A stretch of 32,926 nt of DNA from Caenispirillum bisanense (GCA_945877815.1 CAMDWJ010000041.1:1-32926); one strand, 5' to 3'; numbered from the stretch's first letter, positions 15,629-25,212 are shown. Numbers and translations: made by a program. The notes: a model not told the origin generated them from the letters alone.

Positions 15629-17017
15629 CTAATGCCGTTTTAGCGTGAGATCGCGCATCCAGCGGCTCATGGCGATAAGGCGTGAGTCCGCCCGGTGGAA
15701 TCCGCTGAGATGCACACCAACGGGTAGGCCCTCGACGGCGAGGAGCGGCAGCGTAACGGCCGGCATGCCGATCACCGAGAAGGCATCGAGGAACGAGGCA
15801 TCGCCGGTCGGCATGCCCTTTGGCGCGGGGGCCGGCACGGTGAGTGTGATGCAGCCGTCCGCAAAAGCGCTCAGCGCCGCATAGGCCTCCTGCATGTCGC
15901 GGCGGCGGCGCAGCGCATCCTCGTAGGATTTCGGCGTAGCCGCAGCGATTTCATTTTCCGTGCGTCCAATGCTTGCAGGCGTGAGCTTGCTCTTGTCGCG
16001 ATCGTAATAGGGGAACATCGGGTAGCGTGCTTCCCAATCGCGAATGCCGTCGGACACTTCCATGATGTCCGCGATCAGGCGCTCGAACCGTTCGACGTGC
16101 GACGAGTCCTTGCGGGTTACGATCTCGACGCCTTGCGCACGAAGATGTGCGAGCAGCCCATCGAACGCCAGTTGAGTCTCGGGCGTCACGCGCGGCCAGG
16201 CGACGGTATCGAGTTTTACGAGGCGCGCTGGTTTCTGCGCGGCCGGCATTTCGGTTTTGCCCGGCAGCGTGGCATGGCCGGGCTCGCCTCCCGCGTTGCG
16301 CGAGATGTAATGCAACGTGAGCCACATATCTTCGAGCGTCGATGCGATGGTGCCTAGGTGATTGATGCCGCGCGAGAACGGCAAGATGCCCTGGTTGGTG
16401 ATGGTGCCGAAGCTCCCTTTCATGCCGTAGGCGCCGCAATAACACGCCGGGCGCAGCACCGAACCGCGCACCTGCGTGCCCAAGCCCACTGGCGCCATTG
16501 TAGCGCCGACGGCGGCGGCCGAACCGCTCGACGAACCGCCCGGCGTGCGGGTGATGTCCCAAGGATTGCGCGTCGGCCCGGGCGGCTGGGTTGCGAATTC
16601 GGTGGTCACCGTCTTGCCCAGAACATAGGCGCCGCCCTTGCGCAACCAATAGACACAGGCGGCATCCCAAGCTGGTCGGTTCCCAGCGAACAATTTGCTG
16701 CCGTGCTCGGTCGGCAGATCCTCGGTCTCGATCACATCTTTGACCGCGACCGGCATGCCGTCGACGAGTGACAGGGGCATTCCGGCCTTGTAGCGCTCGG
16801 TGGCTGCGTCGGCTGATTTGCGCGCGGCACCGAGATCGAGCGCGACGAAGGCCTTGATGTCTTGTTCGCGGACCTCGATCGCCTCGATGCACGATTCGAG
16901 ATAGACGCGCGGCGTGGTTTTGCCCGAGATGAAGTTGGCGATCTCGCTATGGAACGGGCGCAGGCCCGGATTGGCGGGATCGTAGTTACGTTGCTTCGTG
17001 CTCACGGGCGTGTCCAT
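15629..17017 (-). CDS. Amidase-signature family hydrolase
   Basis: 462 residues. The Ser-cisSer-Lys triad of amidase-signature enzymes can be placed: Lys93 in PVAVKDVIE, Ser162 in TPGGSSSGSAAAVGA and nucleophile Ser186 in GTQVRGSVLRPACYCG. Arg184 stands where Ala or Gly is usual, close to the nucleophile. The family hydrolyses amides or transfers the acyl group; GatA is excluded because no gatB or gatC is near and the tail differs. No signal peptide. GGGAGAG lies 7 bases before the ATG. It is divergent from a small VOC gene across 72 bp, so a shared promoter region is likely. It probably belongs to a catabolic set with that gene. Confidence 0.9.
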   Translation of the reverse strand: MDTPVSTKQRNYDPANPGLRPFHSEIANFISGKTTPRVYLESCIEAIEVREQDIKAFVALDLGAARKSADAATERYKAGMPLSLVDGMPVAVKDVIETEDLPTEHGSKLFAGNRPAWDAACVYWLRKGGAYVLGKTVTTEFATQPPGPTRNPWDITRTPGGSSSGSAAAVGATMAPVGLGTQVRGSVLRPACYCGAYGMKGSFGTITNQGILPFSRGINHLGTIASTLEDMWLTLHYISRNAGGEPGHATLPGKTEMPAAQKPARLVKLDTVAWPRVTPETQLAFDGLLAHLRAQGVEIVTRKDSSHVERFERLIADIMEVSDGIRDWEARYPMFPYYDRDKSKLTPASIGRTENEIAAATPKSYEDALRRRRDMQEAYAALSAFADGCITLTVPAPAPKGMPTGDASFLDAFSVIGMPAVTLPLLAVEGLPVGVHLSGFHRADSRLIAMSRWMRDLTLKRH

Positions 17018-17089
17018 CTCGTCTCTCCCTGCGGTTCTATCTTAAAAGATTATGCTCTACGCTTGCGGTCAAGAACAGGGAGGGACGGC

Positions 17090-17572
17090 ATGAGAAAAGT
17101 CCATAATCTGCATCACGTAAACATCGAAACCTCGAAATTCGAAGAGACTCGGGCCTTCTACGAAGATCTGCTCGGCCTCACTGTCGGTCGGCGCGCGCAA
17201 TTTCCGACGCGCGGCTATTGGATGTATCTGCGCAACGAGCCGATCCTGCATCTGCTCGAAATTCCCGAAGGCAAAGGCGCTGTGCCGAACCGCGACAGCC
17301 ATCGGGTGAACCGCGTCGATCATTTCGGCGTGATGGTCTCGGGCTTGCAGGAGAGCGTCGAATTCATGGAAAAGGGTGGTTACAAATACGCGCGAGGGGA
17401 TGTTCGCGACGACCGTATGCTGCGGCTGTTCGTCGAAGATCCAAACGGCGTGATCGTCGAATTGTCGTTCTTGATGGAAGCCGACGGCTTGACCGAGGCG
17501 AAAAGCCGCAGGGACGATTGGTCGCACGGCGCCCAGTTCTTCGACGCCGAGGATCCAACACCGGGGCCGTAA
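17090..17572 (+). CDS. Single-domain VOC (glyoxalase/bleomycin-resistance-like) protein
   Basis: 160 residues from ATG 17090, with GGGAGGG about 4 bases upstream. The VOC fold starts at LHHVNIETSKFEETRAFYEDLLGL, with a candidate metal His at 8-9. VDHFGVMVSGLQESVEFM gives the second module's His, and DPNGVIVELSF gives the Glu that completes the metal site. The tail (SHGAQFFDAEDPTPGP) is polar. It could be a lyase, epimerase or dioxygenase; the substrate cannot be told from sequence. It is divergent from the amidase gene and its stop abuts the convergent decarboxylase-like gene by one base. Confidence 0.85.
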   Translation: MRKVHNLHHVNIETSKFEETRAFYEDLLGLTVGRRAQFPTRGYWMYLRNEPILHLLEIPEGKGAVPNRDSHRVNRVDHFGVMVSGLQESVEFMEKGGYKYARGDVRDDRMLRLFVEDPNGVIVELSFLMEADGLTEAKSRRDDWSHGAQFFDAEDPTPGP

Positions 17573-17573
17573 A

Positions 17574-18515
17574 TTACTCGGTGAAAGCGGCCGCGCCCGG
17601 AACGAACAGATCTTCGACGCTTGGCGCCTTCGAAATCAACCCCTGCTCGTGCACGTAGCGCGTCAGCGCGGCGACCTGCTCTCGATTTTTCGCGGTCAGG
17701 CCGTGCGGCATGGGATCGCCGCCGAAGAATTCCATCGCATTCGCCCAATGGCGATCGCCCCACGGCATCAGCGTGGCGCCGAGCTTGCGCTTGTAGGCCG
17801 CCTTCTTCGCCGCGCCATAGGCCGATATGATCGCACGCGGAAGGTCCGGATGTGTCTCGGCCAAGGCCCGGTCGATGACGACCGTGTGATTTATCGGATA
17901 GAACCCGGTCTTGCCGTAATAGGTGCGTTCCTCGGCCTCCGGGGCTGGCAGCAGCGGACGCAGTTTGCGCATCGCCGGCGACAAGGCATTGTCCTTCACC
18001 TGGACGGCGAGCAACGCGTCGAGCTTGCCGTCCAGCAGCATATCCTCGGGTTCGTCGTCCACCGTGGTGACGTCGGCTTCGCTGGGCGGCGGGAAGCGCT
18101 GCACGCGACCGCAATACCAGTGGATGTCGCGCCAATCGACGCCGTATTCGTCCTTCAGCATGCCGCGGAACCACACCGCAGCCGTTTGCGAATATTCCTT
18201 GGCGCCGACGCGCTTGCCCTTCAGTTCGGACAATTTGGTGAGCGGACTGTCCTTGCGTACCAAGACGACCGCGTGACGGAAAGCGCGGTTCAGAAAGACG
18301 GGTGTGGCGACCATCCAATCGGCGCCGCGGTCGCGCATCATCAGGTAGTTGGCCAGCGAGAATTCGCAGGCCTGGAACGGCTTGTGCTGCAAAATGGTGC
18401 CGAACGAAACCTGCACGCCGGCCGGATTGTAGCGTAGCGCCACTCCGTCGTGGGTGCCGCTTAGTCCGAGCGTGAATTCATAGTCGCCGCCAATGATTTC
18501 GATGGATTCGCTCAT
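17574..18515 (-). CDS. 4,5-dihydroxyphthalate decarboxylase-like / PBP2-fold protein
   Basis: 313 residues of periplasmic-binding-protein fold without a signal peptide. The GGDYEFTLGL start and FQACEFSLANYLMMRDRG resemble proteins annotated as 4,5-dihydroxyphthalate decarboxylase. LSELKGKRVGAKEYSQTAAVWFRGML and DIHWYCGRVQRF follow that family's course. Other members are NMT1-like binding proteins, so decarboxylase activity is not certain; the lack of an export signal favours an enzyme. The ATG overlaps the stop of the upstream MATE gene by 4 bp (ATGA), so the two are probably translated together, pairing an exporter with a cytosolic enzyme. Confidence 0.75.
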   Translation of the reverse strand: MSESIEIIGGDYEFTLGLSGTHDGVALRYNPAGVQVSFGTILQHKPFQACEFSLANYLMMRDRGADWMVATPVFLNRAFRHAVVLVRKDSPLTKLSELKGKRVGAKEYSQTAAVWFRGMLKDEYGVDWRDIHWYCGRVQRFPPPSEADVTTVDDEPEDMLLDGKLDALLAVQVKDNALSPAMRKLRPLLPAPEAEERTYYGKTGFYPINHTVVIDRALAETHPDLPRAIISAYGAAKKAAYKRKLGATLMPWGDRHWANAMEFFGGDPMPHGLTAKNREQVAALTRYVHEQGLISKAPSVEDLFVPGAAAFTE

Positions 18516-19897
18516 GTCATTTTCCGCTCCCCACGGCTGAGAAAATAGAACCGTCCGATCAGGAACGTGGCCGATACCACCGAGGCAATCAAAATGGCAT
18601 CGAGAATGCCGCTGACGCCGCGATTCATATGCAGGGCGAATATCCAGGCGCATGGCGCCAGGACGGCGAAATAGGAAATCAAGTGGGCTGCGACCGGCGC
18701 CCAATTGTCGCCGCGCCCCCGCAGCGCCAGCGCCATGACCGCCTGACAGGTGTCTGGGATGACGACGATCCCCATATAGGCGATGAGGGAGACAGCAATC
18801 CCGATCAAAGCCGGATCGGCGGTGAAGACCGGCGCGATCCAGGGTGCTGCGAGGCTGGTCGTGCCACCGATGCAGGCAACGATGCAGACATTGACCGCGA
18901 GGCCGAGCCACCCGGCGCGCGCCATCTCCGCCGTGTCGCCGCGGCCCCTGGCGTGCCCGACCAGAACAGCCGTCGCCGAGCCGATGCCCAGCGCCACCAT
19001 GAACATGAGGCCGAGAATCTGGAAGGTGATCGAATAGGCCGCGACGGCCAGGGTGCCGAGCAACCCCGCGATCAAGGTGAGCAGGCTGAAGGCGGAGGCC
19101 TCGATCAATTGGCTGGCGCCCGCGCCATAGCCGATCTTGCGTTGCGAACGCCACGACGCCCAGCCGCCGCGCGCGGGCCGGCGGATGCCCAGGCTGTCGC
19201 GGTCGGCGAGGTTCCATATGTAGAGCGCGATGGCGCCCGCGAGGATGACGCGCAGTGCGGTCGTGGCCCAGGCCGAACCGAGCGCACCCATCGCGGGAAA
19301 GCCGAAATGGCCGTAGATCAATATCCAGTTAAAGAAGATGTTGAGGACGTTGGCGAGTAGCATCATCAACATCGGCATCGTCGGGCGCTTCAGCCCTTCG
19401 AGGAAATAGGCCGAATTCATATAGACGATCATGAAGGGCAGGCCGAGTGCCAGGACGCGAACGACCTTGCCGCCTTCGCTGGTGAGCTGTTCGCTCTGGC
19501 CGGAGAAGGCGAGAATCAGTTCGCCCGCCAGCGCGACGAGCAGGCAAATACCGCCGACGCCGAACGCATACAGCACGCCGCGCCGCCAGGTGGCACCGCA
19601 TTCGGCGGGTTGGCCGGCGCCATGCGCGCGCGCCGTCTCGACCAACGTACCCAGCAGAAAGCCGCTCGCTCCTACGAATAGCGGCATGATGACGGCCTGG
19701 GCGATGCTGAGATAAGCAAGTTCCTCGGCCGCGTAATGCCCGACAAGAACCGTATTCACCACGGCCATAACGAGTTGGCCCGAGCGCGACACGATGACCG
19801 GCACCGCCAGGCGCAGCAATTCGGCGATCCGACCGCCGAGCGTGCGCGGCGCCGCGCGCGCGGGCGAGCCCCGCGAGGTGTGGGTCGTGTCGTCCAT
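18512..19897 (-). CDS. MATE-family multidrug/toxin efflux transporter
   Basis: 461 residues with about 12 hydrophobic segments in two pseudo-repeats. LAVPVIVSRSGQLVMAVVNTVLVGHY opens the first half, and GYGAGASQLIEASAFSLLTLIAGLLG opens the second near residue 255. This is the MATE pattern (Na+ or H+ coupled export of organic cations or metabolites, inner membrane). The N-terminal 25 residues are polar and cytosolic. It starts 46 bp after the methyltransferase-like gene on the same strand and overlaps the following decarboxylase-like gene by 4 bp. No regulator is adjacent. Substrate unknown. Confidence 0.9.
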   Translation of the reverse strand: MDDTTHTSRGSPARAAPRTLGGRIAELLRLAVPVIVSRSGQLVMAVVNTVLVGHYAAEELAYLSIAQAVIMPLFVGASGFLLGTLVETARAHGAGQPAECGATWRRGVLYAFGVGGICLLVALAGELILAFSGQSEQLTSEGGKVVRVLALGLPFMIVYMNSAYFLEGLKRPTMPMLMMLLANVLNIFFNWILIYGHFGFPAMGALGSAWATTALRVILAGAIALYIWNLADRDSLGIRRPARGGWASWRSQRKIGYGAGASQLIEASAFSLLTLIAGLLGTLAVAAYSITFQILGLMFMVALGIGSATAVLVGHARGRGDTAEMARAGWLGLAVNVCIVACIGGTTSLAAPWIAPVFTADPALIGIAVSLIAYMGIVVIPDTCQAVMALALRGRGDNWAPVAAHLISYFAVLAPCAWIFALHMNRGVSGILDAILIASVVSATFLIGRFYFLSRGERKMT

Positions 19898-19943
19898 GGC
19901 ATGTCCGCTTCGAGTGCGGCCGAACCTTATAGGGGCACCGGCG

Positions 19944-20411
19944 TTAAAGCCAGCGCCGCACGTCTGACTTGTACTCGTGGTAAAGCTCGCCGAACGTCCG
20001 CTCCAGCTCGGCTTCCTCGTGCGGGATCACTGTACCCGCGACGACGATATGGAACGGTGCCAGCATCGCCAGTAGCCAAAGGCTGTCGATCGCGAAGGCG
20101 AAGCCGAGAAAAGCGATATGCAGCCCGAGATAGATCGGGTTGCGCGAATGGCGGAACACGCCGCGCGTCACCAGAATCGGGATCGAAAATCCGCTTTCAA
20201 GCCGAGTATCGGCATCGCGAAATTCGTGCAGGGCAAGGGCGACGATGCCGAAGCCGATGAGGATGAAGATGCCGCCCGTGGGCACCGACGGAATGTGACC
20301 CGGTATGAAGGGAAGCGGATACAGGAAATCCAAAATCCATCCTACAATGACCAAGCCTAACCAAATTGAGTAGGCGGAGAGGGGTTGATCGGGCGTTTCG
20401 GTTTCGGTCAT
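19944..20411 (-). CDS. Isoprenylcysteine carboxyl methyltransferase-like membrane protein
   Basis: 155 residues with about four hydrophobic segments (16-33, 45-62, 100-118, 118-130). The conserved C-terminal core of the ICMT/phospholipid-methyltransferase group is clear: VTRGVFRHSRNPIYLG, then the paired glutamates in IPHEEAELERTFGELYHEYKSDVRRWL, which form the SAM-binding end. Bacterial members methylate unknown small or lipid substrates at the membrane. It starts 10 bp after the osmC-like stop and so is co-transcribed with it. Specific substrate not predictable. Confidence 0.85.
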   Translation of the reverse strand: MTETETPDQPLSAYSIWLGLVIVGWILDFLYPLPFIPGHIPSVPTGGIFILIGFGIVALALHEFRDADTRLESGFSIPILVTRGVFRHSRNPIYLGLHIAFLGFAFAIDSLWLLAMLAPFHIVVAGTVIPHEEAELERTFGELYHEYKSDVRRWL

Positions 20412-20421
20412 CGGCGCGCCG

Positions 20422-20853
20422 TCAGGCGGAAGGATCGACGATCTCGATCTCGTGAGTGATCTCGGCGACGGCGCCGAGCATGATGGTCGCCGAGCAATAT
20501 TTGTCGGCTGACAACTTTACGGCGCGTTCTACTTTGTCGCGGCTCAGGCCGGTGCCGGTGACAATGTAGCGCACGCGGATTTTCGTGAAAATCTTCGGGA
20601 TTTCGTCGGCGCGATCTCCCTCGATCTCGATCACGATATCGTCGACCGGTTCGCGGCCGCGCTGTAGGATATCTATGACGTCGAAGGCGGTGCAGCCGCC
20701 GAGCCCCAACAAAAGCATCTCCATCGGCCGCACGCCGAGATCGCGGCCGCCAGCGTCGGGTGCGCCGTCCATCACGACCGTATGGCCGCTGCCGGATTCA
20801 CCCAGGAAGGTACGCTGTTCGACCCATTTGACGCGCGCTTTCATCTGCGCCAT
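20422..20853 (-). CDS. OsmC/Ohr-family peroxiredoxin-like protein
   Basis: 143 residues, the normal size. The two redox cysteines of the OsmC fold are present: Cys54 in LGLGGCTAFDVIDIL and Cys120 in SADKYCSATIML. The family reduces organic hydroperoxides as a homodimer in the cytosol; the YhfA-like branch has less clear activity. The text PMEMLLLGLGGCTAFDV fits the YhfA/OsmC branch better than Ohr. It lies 23 bp after typA and 10 bp before the methyltransferase-like gene in a minus-strand operon. Confidence 0.9.
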   Translation of the reverse strand: MAQMKARVKWVEQRTFLGESGSGHTVVMDGAPDAGGRDLGVRPMEMLLLGLGGCTAFDVIDILQRGREPVDDIVIEIEGDRADEIPKIFTKIRVRYIVTGTGLSRDKVERAVKLSADKYCSATIMLGAVAEITHEIEIVDPSA

Positions 20854-20876
20854 CGCAAAAGCTCCTAGCGGGAGAC

Positions 20877-22709
20877 TTAAACCGTTTCGACCTTGCGGCT
20901 ATTGCGCTTGCGCTCGTTCGAATCGAGATGGCGCTTGCGCAATCGAACCGACTGCGGCGTGATTTCCACCAACTCATCCTCGGCGACATAAGAGAGCGCC
21001 TTTTCGAGTGTCATCGTGATCGGCGGAATCAAGGTCACCGCCTCGTCCTTGCCCGACGCGCGGATATTGGTGAGTTGCTTGCTTTTCAGCGGATTGACCT
21101 CGAGATCGCTGCCACGCGCATGCTCGCCGATGACCATTCCGCTATAGACCTTCTCGCCGCCGCCGATGAACAACGGCCCGCGTTCCTGCAAATACCACAA
21201 GCCGTAGGCGACGCTGACGCCGCTCGCCATCGAGATCATGGACCCGGTGCGGCGCTGGTCGATCGCGCCCTTATAAGGGGCGTAATCGTGGAACAGGCGA
21301 TAGAGAACGCCGGTGCCGCGCGTATCGGTCATGAACTCGTTATGATAGCCGATCAATGCGCGCGTGGGCGCCAGGAACCGCAAGCGATTCTTGCCGGCGC
21401 CGGTCGGGCGCATCTCGATCATTTCGCCGCGCCGGCCGCCGAGCTTTTCGACCACAACGCCGGAATATTCCGCATCGACGTCGATCACGACCTCTTCGAT
21501 GGGCTCCAGACGCTTGCCGTCCGCGTCTTCCTTGTAGATGACACGCGGGCGGCCGACGGCGAGTTCATATCCCTCGCGGCGCATGGTTTCGATCAGGACG
21601 GCGAGCTGCAATTCGCCACGTCCGGCTACTTCGTAGGTATTGGCCTCGTTGGTGTCGGTGACGCGGATGGCGACGTTGCCTTCGGCTTCGCGCATCAGTC
21701 GCTCGCGGATCATGCGCGAGGTGACCTTGTCGCCTTCTTGTCCGGCCAGCGGCGAATCGTTGATCGACAGCGCGATCGACAAGGTGGGCGGATCGACTCG
21801 CTGCGCCGCGATCGGCTCCTTCACCTGCGGATCGCATATGGTATCGGCGACCGTCGTCTTCTGCAGGCCCGCGATGGCGATGATGTCGCCCGCTTGCGCT
21901 TCGTCGACCGGCACGCGTTCGAGACCGCGGAAGGCGAGCAGCTTGGTCACCCGCCCTTCTTCGATCTTGTCGCCGCCAAGATGCAGCGAAATGATCGGCA
22001 TGTTGCGTTTGGCGATGCCGCTTTCGATTTTGCCGGTCAGCACACGGCCGAGATAAGGATCGCTCTCCAGCGTCGTCACCAGCATTTTGAAGGGGCCAGT
22101 CGGATCGGCCTTGGGTTCGGGCACGTGATCGACGATGACCTGGAACAGCGGGTCCAGATTGTCCTTCGGTCCGGCCTGCTCGAGTGCCGCCCAGCCCTGC
22201 CGGCCAGAAGCATAGAGGGTCGGAAAATCGAGCTGATCGTCGTTCGCATCCAGCGCGGCGAACAGATCGAAGACTTCGTTGAGGACCTCGTTGGTGCGCT
22301 CGTCGGGGCGGTCCACCTTATTGATCAGCACGATGGGGCGCAGGCCGAGCTTCAGCGCCTTCGCGAGCACGAATTTGGTCTGCGGCATCGGCCCTTCGGA
22401 GGCGTCGACCAGCAAGACCACGCCGTCCACCATGGACAAGATACGTTCCACCTCGCCGCCGAAATCGGCATGGCCGGGGGTATCGACGATGTTGATCCGG
22501 ATGCCCCGCCATTCGACGGAAGTGCATTTGGCAAGGATGGTGATACCCCGTTCGCGCTCCAGATCGTTGGAATCCATGGCGCGTTCGGCGACGTTCTGGT
22601 TCTCGCGGAAAGAGCCCGATTGGCGCAACAAACCATCGACCAGGGTCGTTTTACCGTGGTCGACATGGGCGATAATTGCGATATTGCGCAAGCTTTGCTG
22701 GCTGCTCAT
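20877..22709 (-). CDS. typA: Ribosome-associated translational GTPase TypA/BipA
   Basis: 610 residues from ATG 22709, with AGGA 6 bases upstream; an in-frame upstream codon at 22751 lacks support. G1 is HVDHGKTTL (residues 15-23). Switch II is [16 protein letters not shown] and G4 is [21 protein letters not shown], followed by domain II. EF-G-like domains III and V ([20 protein letters not shown]) come next. The TypA-specific C-terminal domain ends with [23 protein letters not shown]. It binds the ribosome and assists 50S assembly and stress or cold adaptation. It heads a minus-strand run with osmC-like and methyltransferase-like genes and is divergent from a CheW-like gene across 85 bp. Confidence 0.97.
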   Translation of the reverse strand: MSSQQSLRNIAIIAHVDHGKTTLVDGLLRQSGSFRENQNVAERAMDSNDLERERGITILAKCTSVEWRGIRINIVDTPGHADFGGEVERILSMVDGVVLLVDASEGPMPQTKFVLAKALKLGLRPIVLINKVDRPDERTNEVLNEVFDLFAALDANDDQLDFPTLYASGRQGWAALEQAGPKDNLDPLFQVIVDHVPEPKADPTGPFKMLVTTLESDPYLGRVLTGKIESGIAKRNMPIISLHLGGDKIEEGRVTKLLAFRGLERVPVDEAQAGDIIAIAGLQKTTVADTICDPQVKEPIAAQRVDPPTLSIALSINDSPLAGQEGDKVTSRMIRERLMREAEGNVAIRVTDTNEANTYEVAGRGELQLAVLIETMRREGYELAVGRPRVIYKEDADGKRLEPIEEVVIDVDAEYSGVVVEKLGGRRGEMIEMRPTGAGKNRLRFLAPTRALIGYHNEFMTDTRGTGVLYRLFHDYAPYKGAIDQRRTGSMISMASGVSVAYGLWYLQERGPLFIGGGEKVYSGMVIGEHARGSDLEVNPLKSKQLTNIRASGKDEAVTLIPPITMTLEKALSYVAEDELVEITPQSVRLRKRHLDSNERKRNSRKVETV

Positions 22710-22794
22710 TATATATCCTGGGCTCTGGGAAGGCAGGGGCGAATATCCCAAAGTCGAGATTTTCTCAAGCTTATTGATAAATAATCGCGGAATT

Positions 22795-23193
22795 ATGACA
22801 GAACCAGTATCCCATGAGGCCCTATCGTCCGTCCCGGCAACGTCCGTGGAGCCGCGTTTCGTGACCTGCCGGATCGGCGGGCTCCTCTATGGTGTGCCGC
22901 TCGAAGTGGCGGGCGATATGGTGGTGCTGAGCTCGTTAACCGTCATCCCGTTCGCGCCGTCGGTCGTTTGCGGGGCGGTCAATCTCAATGGCCGGATGAC
23001 GACGGTAATCGATGCGCGGTCTGCGCTTGGGCTGCCGCCGTCCCCCTCGGGTTCGATCATCGGCTTGACGGTCGAACATGGCGGCCATGTTTATGTCCTG
23101 TCGGTCGACGAGGTCGGCGACATCGCCGGTGCCCATGACGGGTCCGCGCCGATCCACCCGCTGAATTTGGGCGCGATGGTCGCAGCCGGGTAG
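22795..23193 (+). CDS. Orphan CheW-like domain protein
   Basis: 132 residues from ATG 22795. Nearly the whole chain is one CheW domain: [24 protein letters not shown], then [27 protein letters not shown] and the closing [15 protein letters not shown]. CheW domains couple receptors to the CheA kinase at the membrane-proximal array. No cheA, mcp or cheY lies in the window, so its partner is elsewhere or it serves a non-chemotaxis signalling complex. No clear Shine-Dalgarno precedes it. It is divergent from typA and convergent with the AsmA-like gene 26 bp away, where a CGCGCCGGCGCGCG palindrome may end both transcripts. Confidence 0.85.
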   Translation: MTEPVSHEALSSVPATSVEPRFVTCRIGGLLYGVPLEVAGDMVVLSSLTVIPFAPSVVCGAVNLNGRMTTVIDARSALGLPPSPSGSIIGLTVEHGGHVYVLSVDEVGDIAGAHDGSAPIHPLNLGAMVAAG

Positions 23194-23219
23194 TCGTTAT
23201 CCCGCGCCGGCGCGCGACC

Positions 23220-24053
23220 CTATTTTCCGAACAGGCCTTTGACGGCGTCCTGGGCGCCCTTCACGGCGTCGCCGCCACCGGCGCCACCGACGGCCGGCAG
23301 GCCCTTGGTGGCGGAATCGATGGCGCCCTTGGCAGCCCCCATAAGTTTGTCCGCACCCATCGATTGGGCGGCACGCGCCGCACTTTGCTGGATTGCCGTG
23401 ATCAATTGATCCACGACCTCGGCCGAGGTTGCGCCGCCCTTGGATTTGCCGATGTCCTTGAGGGTGATGGTCGGCAGGCCTTGGCTCATTTGCTGACCGG
23501 CGATGGCGGCGGTCAATTTGGCATCCTGGATGCGCAAATTCTCGATGATCAGTTTCTTACCGCCGTCCGCGGGGGCCGATTTCGCGGCGGGCGATGTCGG
23601 CGATTGGGTGGTCGGTGAGGTCGTGGGCGGCTGGGTCCCCGTATAGGCATCGACGTTGCGCTTAATGGCGTCGATGTTGCTGCCGCCGGTCGCGTATTCG
23701 TAGGTGATCTCGGGGGCCCGGATCAGGATATCCTTGATGACGATGACGTCGTTGGTGATCGTCGATATGTCGATTTTGATCGCGGTCTCGCCGAGCTTCA
23801 TCGCCGACTTCGTGGCGAACCCCTTGGGATTGCCGATCAGTAGTCCTTCGAGCCGGCCTTCGCCGGTCGTCGTCGAAAGTGTGACCTTGTCGAGCTTGAC
23901 CTCAGATTGGGTCATTTTAGGCCCAAGATTTTCGACTGCCGCCTTGATGATCGAATCGATCGAGGCGAAGACCACCACGACAACAATGACGACGGCGACG
24001 ATAAGGCCGGCGATGACGCCGCCGACTATCCAAAGCGGTTTGCGACTGGCCAT
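23220..24053 (-). CDS. AsmA-like membrane-anchored protein
   Basis: 277 residues. One N-terminal membrane anchor (about 8-31, very Val/Ile rich) is followed by a periplasmic part. KLDKVTLSTTTGEGRLEGLLIGNPKGF and IKIDISTITNDVIVIKDILIRAPEITYEY resemble the N-terminal strand pattern of AsmA/DUF748 proteins, which act in lipid transfer and outer-membrane homeostasis. A Thr/Ser/Pro linker covers about 137-160. The C-terminal third is Gly/Ala rich (GLPAVGGAGGGDAVKG) and low complexity. GGAG lies 10 bases before the ATG. It starts 27 bp after the PDZ-protein gene on the same strand. The exact function is unknown. Confidence 0.75.
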   Translation of the reverse strand: MASRKPLWIVGGVIAGLIVAVVIVVVVVFASIDSIIKAAVENLGPKMTQSEVKLDKVTLSTTTGEGRLEGLLIGNPKGFATKSAMKLGETAIKIDISTITNDVIVIKDILIRAPEITYEYATGGSNIDAIKRNVDAYTGTQPPTTSPTTQSPTSPAAKSAPADGGKKLIIENLRIQDAKLTAAIAGQQMSQGLPTITLKDIGKSKGGATSAEVVDQLITAIQQSAARAAQSMGADKLMGAAKGAIDSATKGLPAVGGAGGGDAVKGAQDAVKGLFGK

Positions 24054-24080
24054 TAGAAGAATCTCCGTGATTAGTTGGTT

Positions 24081-25100
24081 TTAGTGGTGCCGCCGCCGGT
24101 CCATGAAGCGATAGCGACTGTCGGATTGCACCACAACATCCATGTCCTCGCCGTCGCGGCGCAAATTTAAGATGACTTTCACACCGGCTTCGCCGAGCGA
24201 CCACATCTGACGGTACATCTCGGTCAACGTGGCGACCGGAACGTCATTAACGCCGGTTACCAAATCGCCGGATTCGATCCCGGCCCGGGAGGCAGGCCCT
24301 TCGGGGACCATGCCGGACACGAAAAGCCGTCCCATTGATTCGGCGGTATGCAGGCCGAGCCAAGGCCGGGTCGGGATGCTGGATCGTCCGAGCTTGATCA
24401 GATCGTCCAAGATGGGTTTTAGAAGGTCGATCGGCACGAACATATTGCCGGGGCTCTCGCGACGGCCGGCTTCGGCATCGTTGACCCAGAGCGAACCCAC
24501 GCCGCACAACGTGCCGTCGCGGCGCAAGAGGGCCGCGCCGCTCCAATTCGGATGGATCGGTGCGGTAAAAATCGCGTTATCGACCATATATTCCCACGAT
24601 CCGGCGAAGACCCGACGCGAGACGACTGTGGCGGAAATCGAATGTTGGGTTCCGCCATAGGGGGCGATGATCACCGATTCCTTTTCGGCCAGATCCTCGG
24701 CAGTACCGATCTGCAACACCGGAATGTCGAGCGGCGACAAAGCGCGTACGATGGCGAAGCCCGATTCATGATTGTAGCCGACCAATTCGGCCTGGATCTG
24801 TTTGCCGCCGCGCGCCGACAGGGTGATCGATTTCGCATCGACGACGAGATAGCCGATGGTCAGGCAATAGCCTTCTTCACCGATGAGGATGGCGTTGCCG
24901 TGCCGCTCGGTCCCGAGTGTGCGTGCGCTATAGGCCGTTTCCGGCACCTCGGAATTGAGCCTCAGCACCGACGCCAAGGTGCCGTCGAGATCGAAGGAGA
25001 CTTCTTCCTGGCGCGGATGAGGCGCCAATTTCAACGAAGGGTCCAATAAATGAAGAAGGCCGCTTGGCCGATGGCCGTTGGCGCGTTCGATGCCTGACAT
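24081..25100 (-). CDS. HtrA-like trypsin-fold plus PDZ protein lacking catalytic His and Asp
   Basis: 339 residues. The trypsin-like fold spans about 55-240 and a PDZ domain about 247-325 (LFVSGMVPEGPASRAGIESG, DLVTGVNDVPV). Against the HtrA pattern, TNNHVV becomes TIGYLV (Tyr84 for His), the Asp site DLAVL becomes SGFAIV (Gly114), and the Ser motif GNSGG becomes NWSGA (Ser187 kept). It is probably not a protease but may still bind peptides. No signal peptide or membrane helix is seen, unlike DegP/DegS, so a cytosolic place is likely, though a more upstream start cannot be excluded. It is followed after 27 bp by the AsmA-like gene. Confidence 0.8.
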   Translation of the reverse strand: MSGIERANGHRPSGLLHLLDPSLKLAPHPRQEEVSFDLDGTLASVLRLNSEVPETAYSARTLGTERHGNAILIGEEGYCLTIGYLVVDAKSITLSARGGKQIQAELVGYNHESGFAIVRALSPLDIPVLQIGTAEDLAEKESVIIAPYGGTQHSISATVVSRRVFAGSWEYMVDNAIFTAPIHPNWSGAALLRRDGTLCGVGSLWVNDAEAGRRESPGNMFVPIDLLKPILDDLIKLGRSSIPTRPWLGLHTAESMGRLFVSGMVPEGPASRAGIESGDLVTGVNDVPVATLTEMYRQMWSLGEAGVKVILNLRRDGEDMDVVVQSDSRYRFMDRRRHH

Positions 25101-25212
25101 GCTTGCCCGATCTGCTTCAGCCGTTGTTTTTCAATACCGAGACTAGTCCCGCGTGCTCCGCTGTGGCCAGCCTTTTTAGGTGTTGGCCGCCAAACCGGCC
25201 CAGCCTCAGCTG

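Noticed and set aside
15629-17017. GatA subunit of the tRNA amidotransferase
   Set aside because: No gatB or gatC adjacent and the C-terminal half differs; a general amidase is more likely.
20928-22784. 618-codon open frame antisense to typA
   Set aside because: It mirrors typA codons in a GC-rich genome, is rich in Arg/His/Asp with no recognisable domain, and typA on the other strand is certain.
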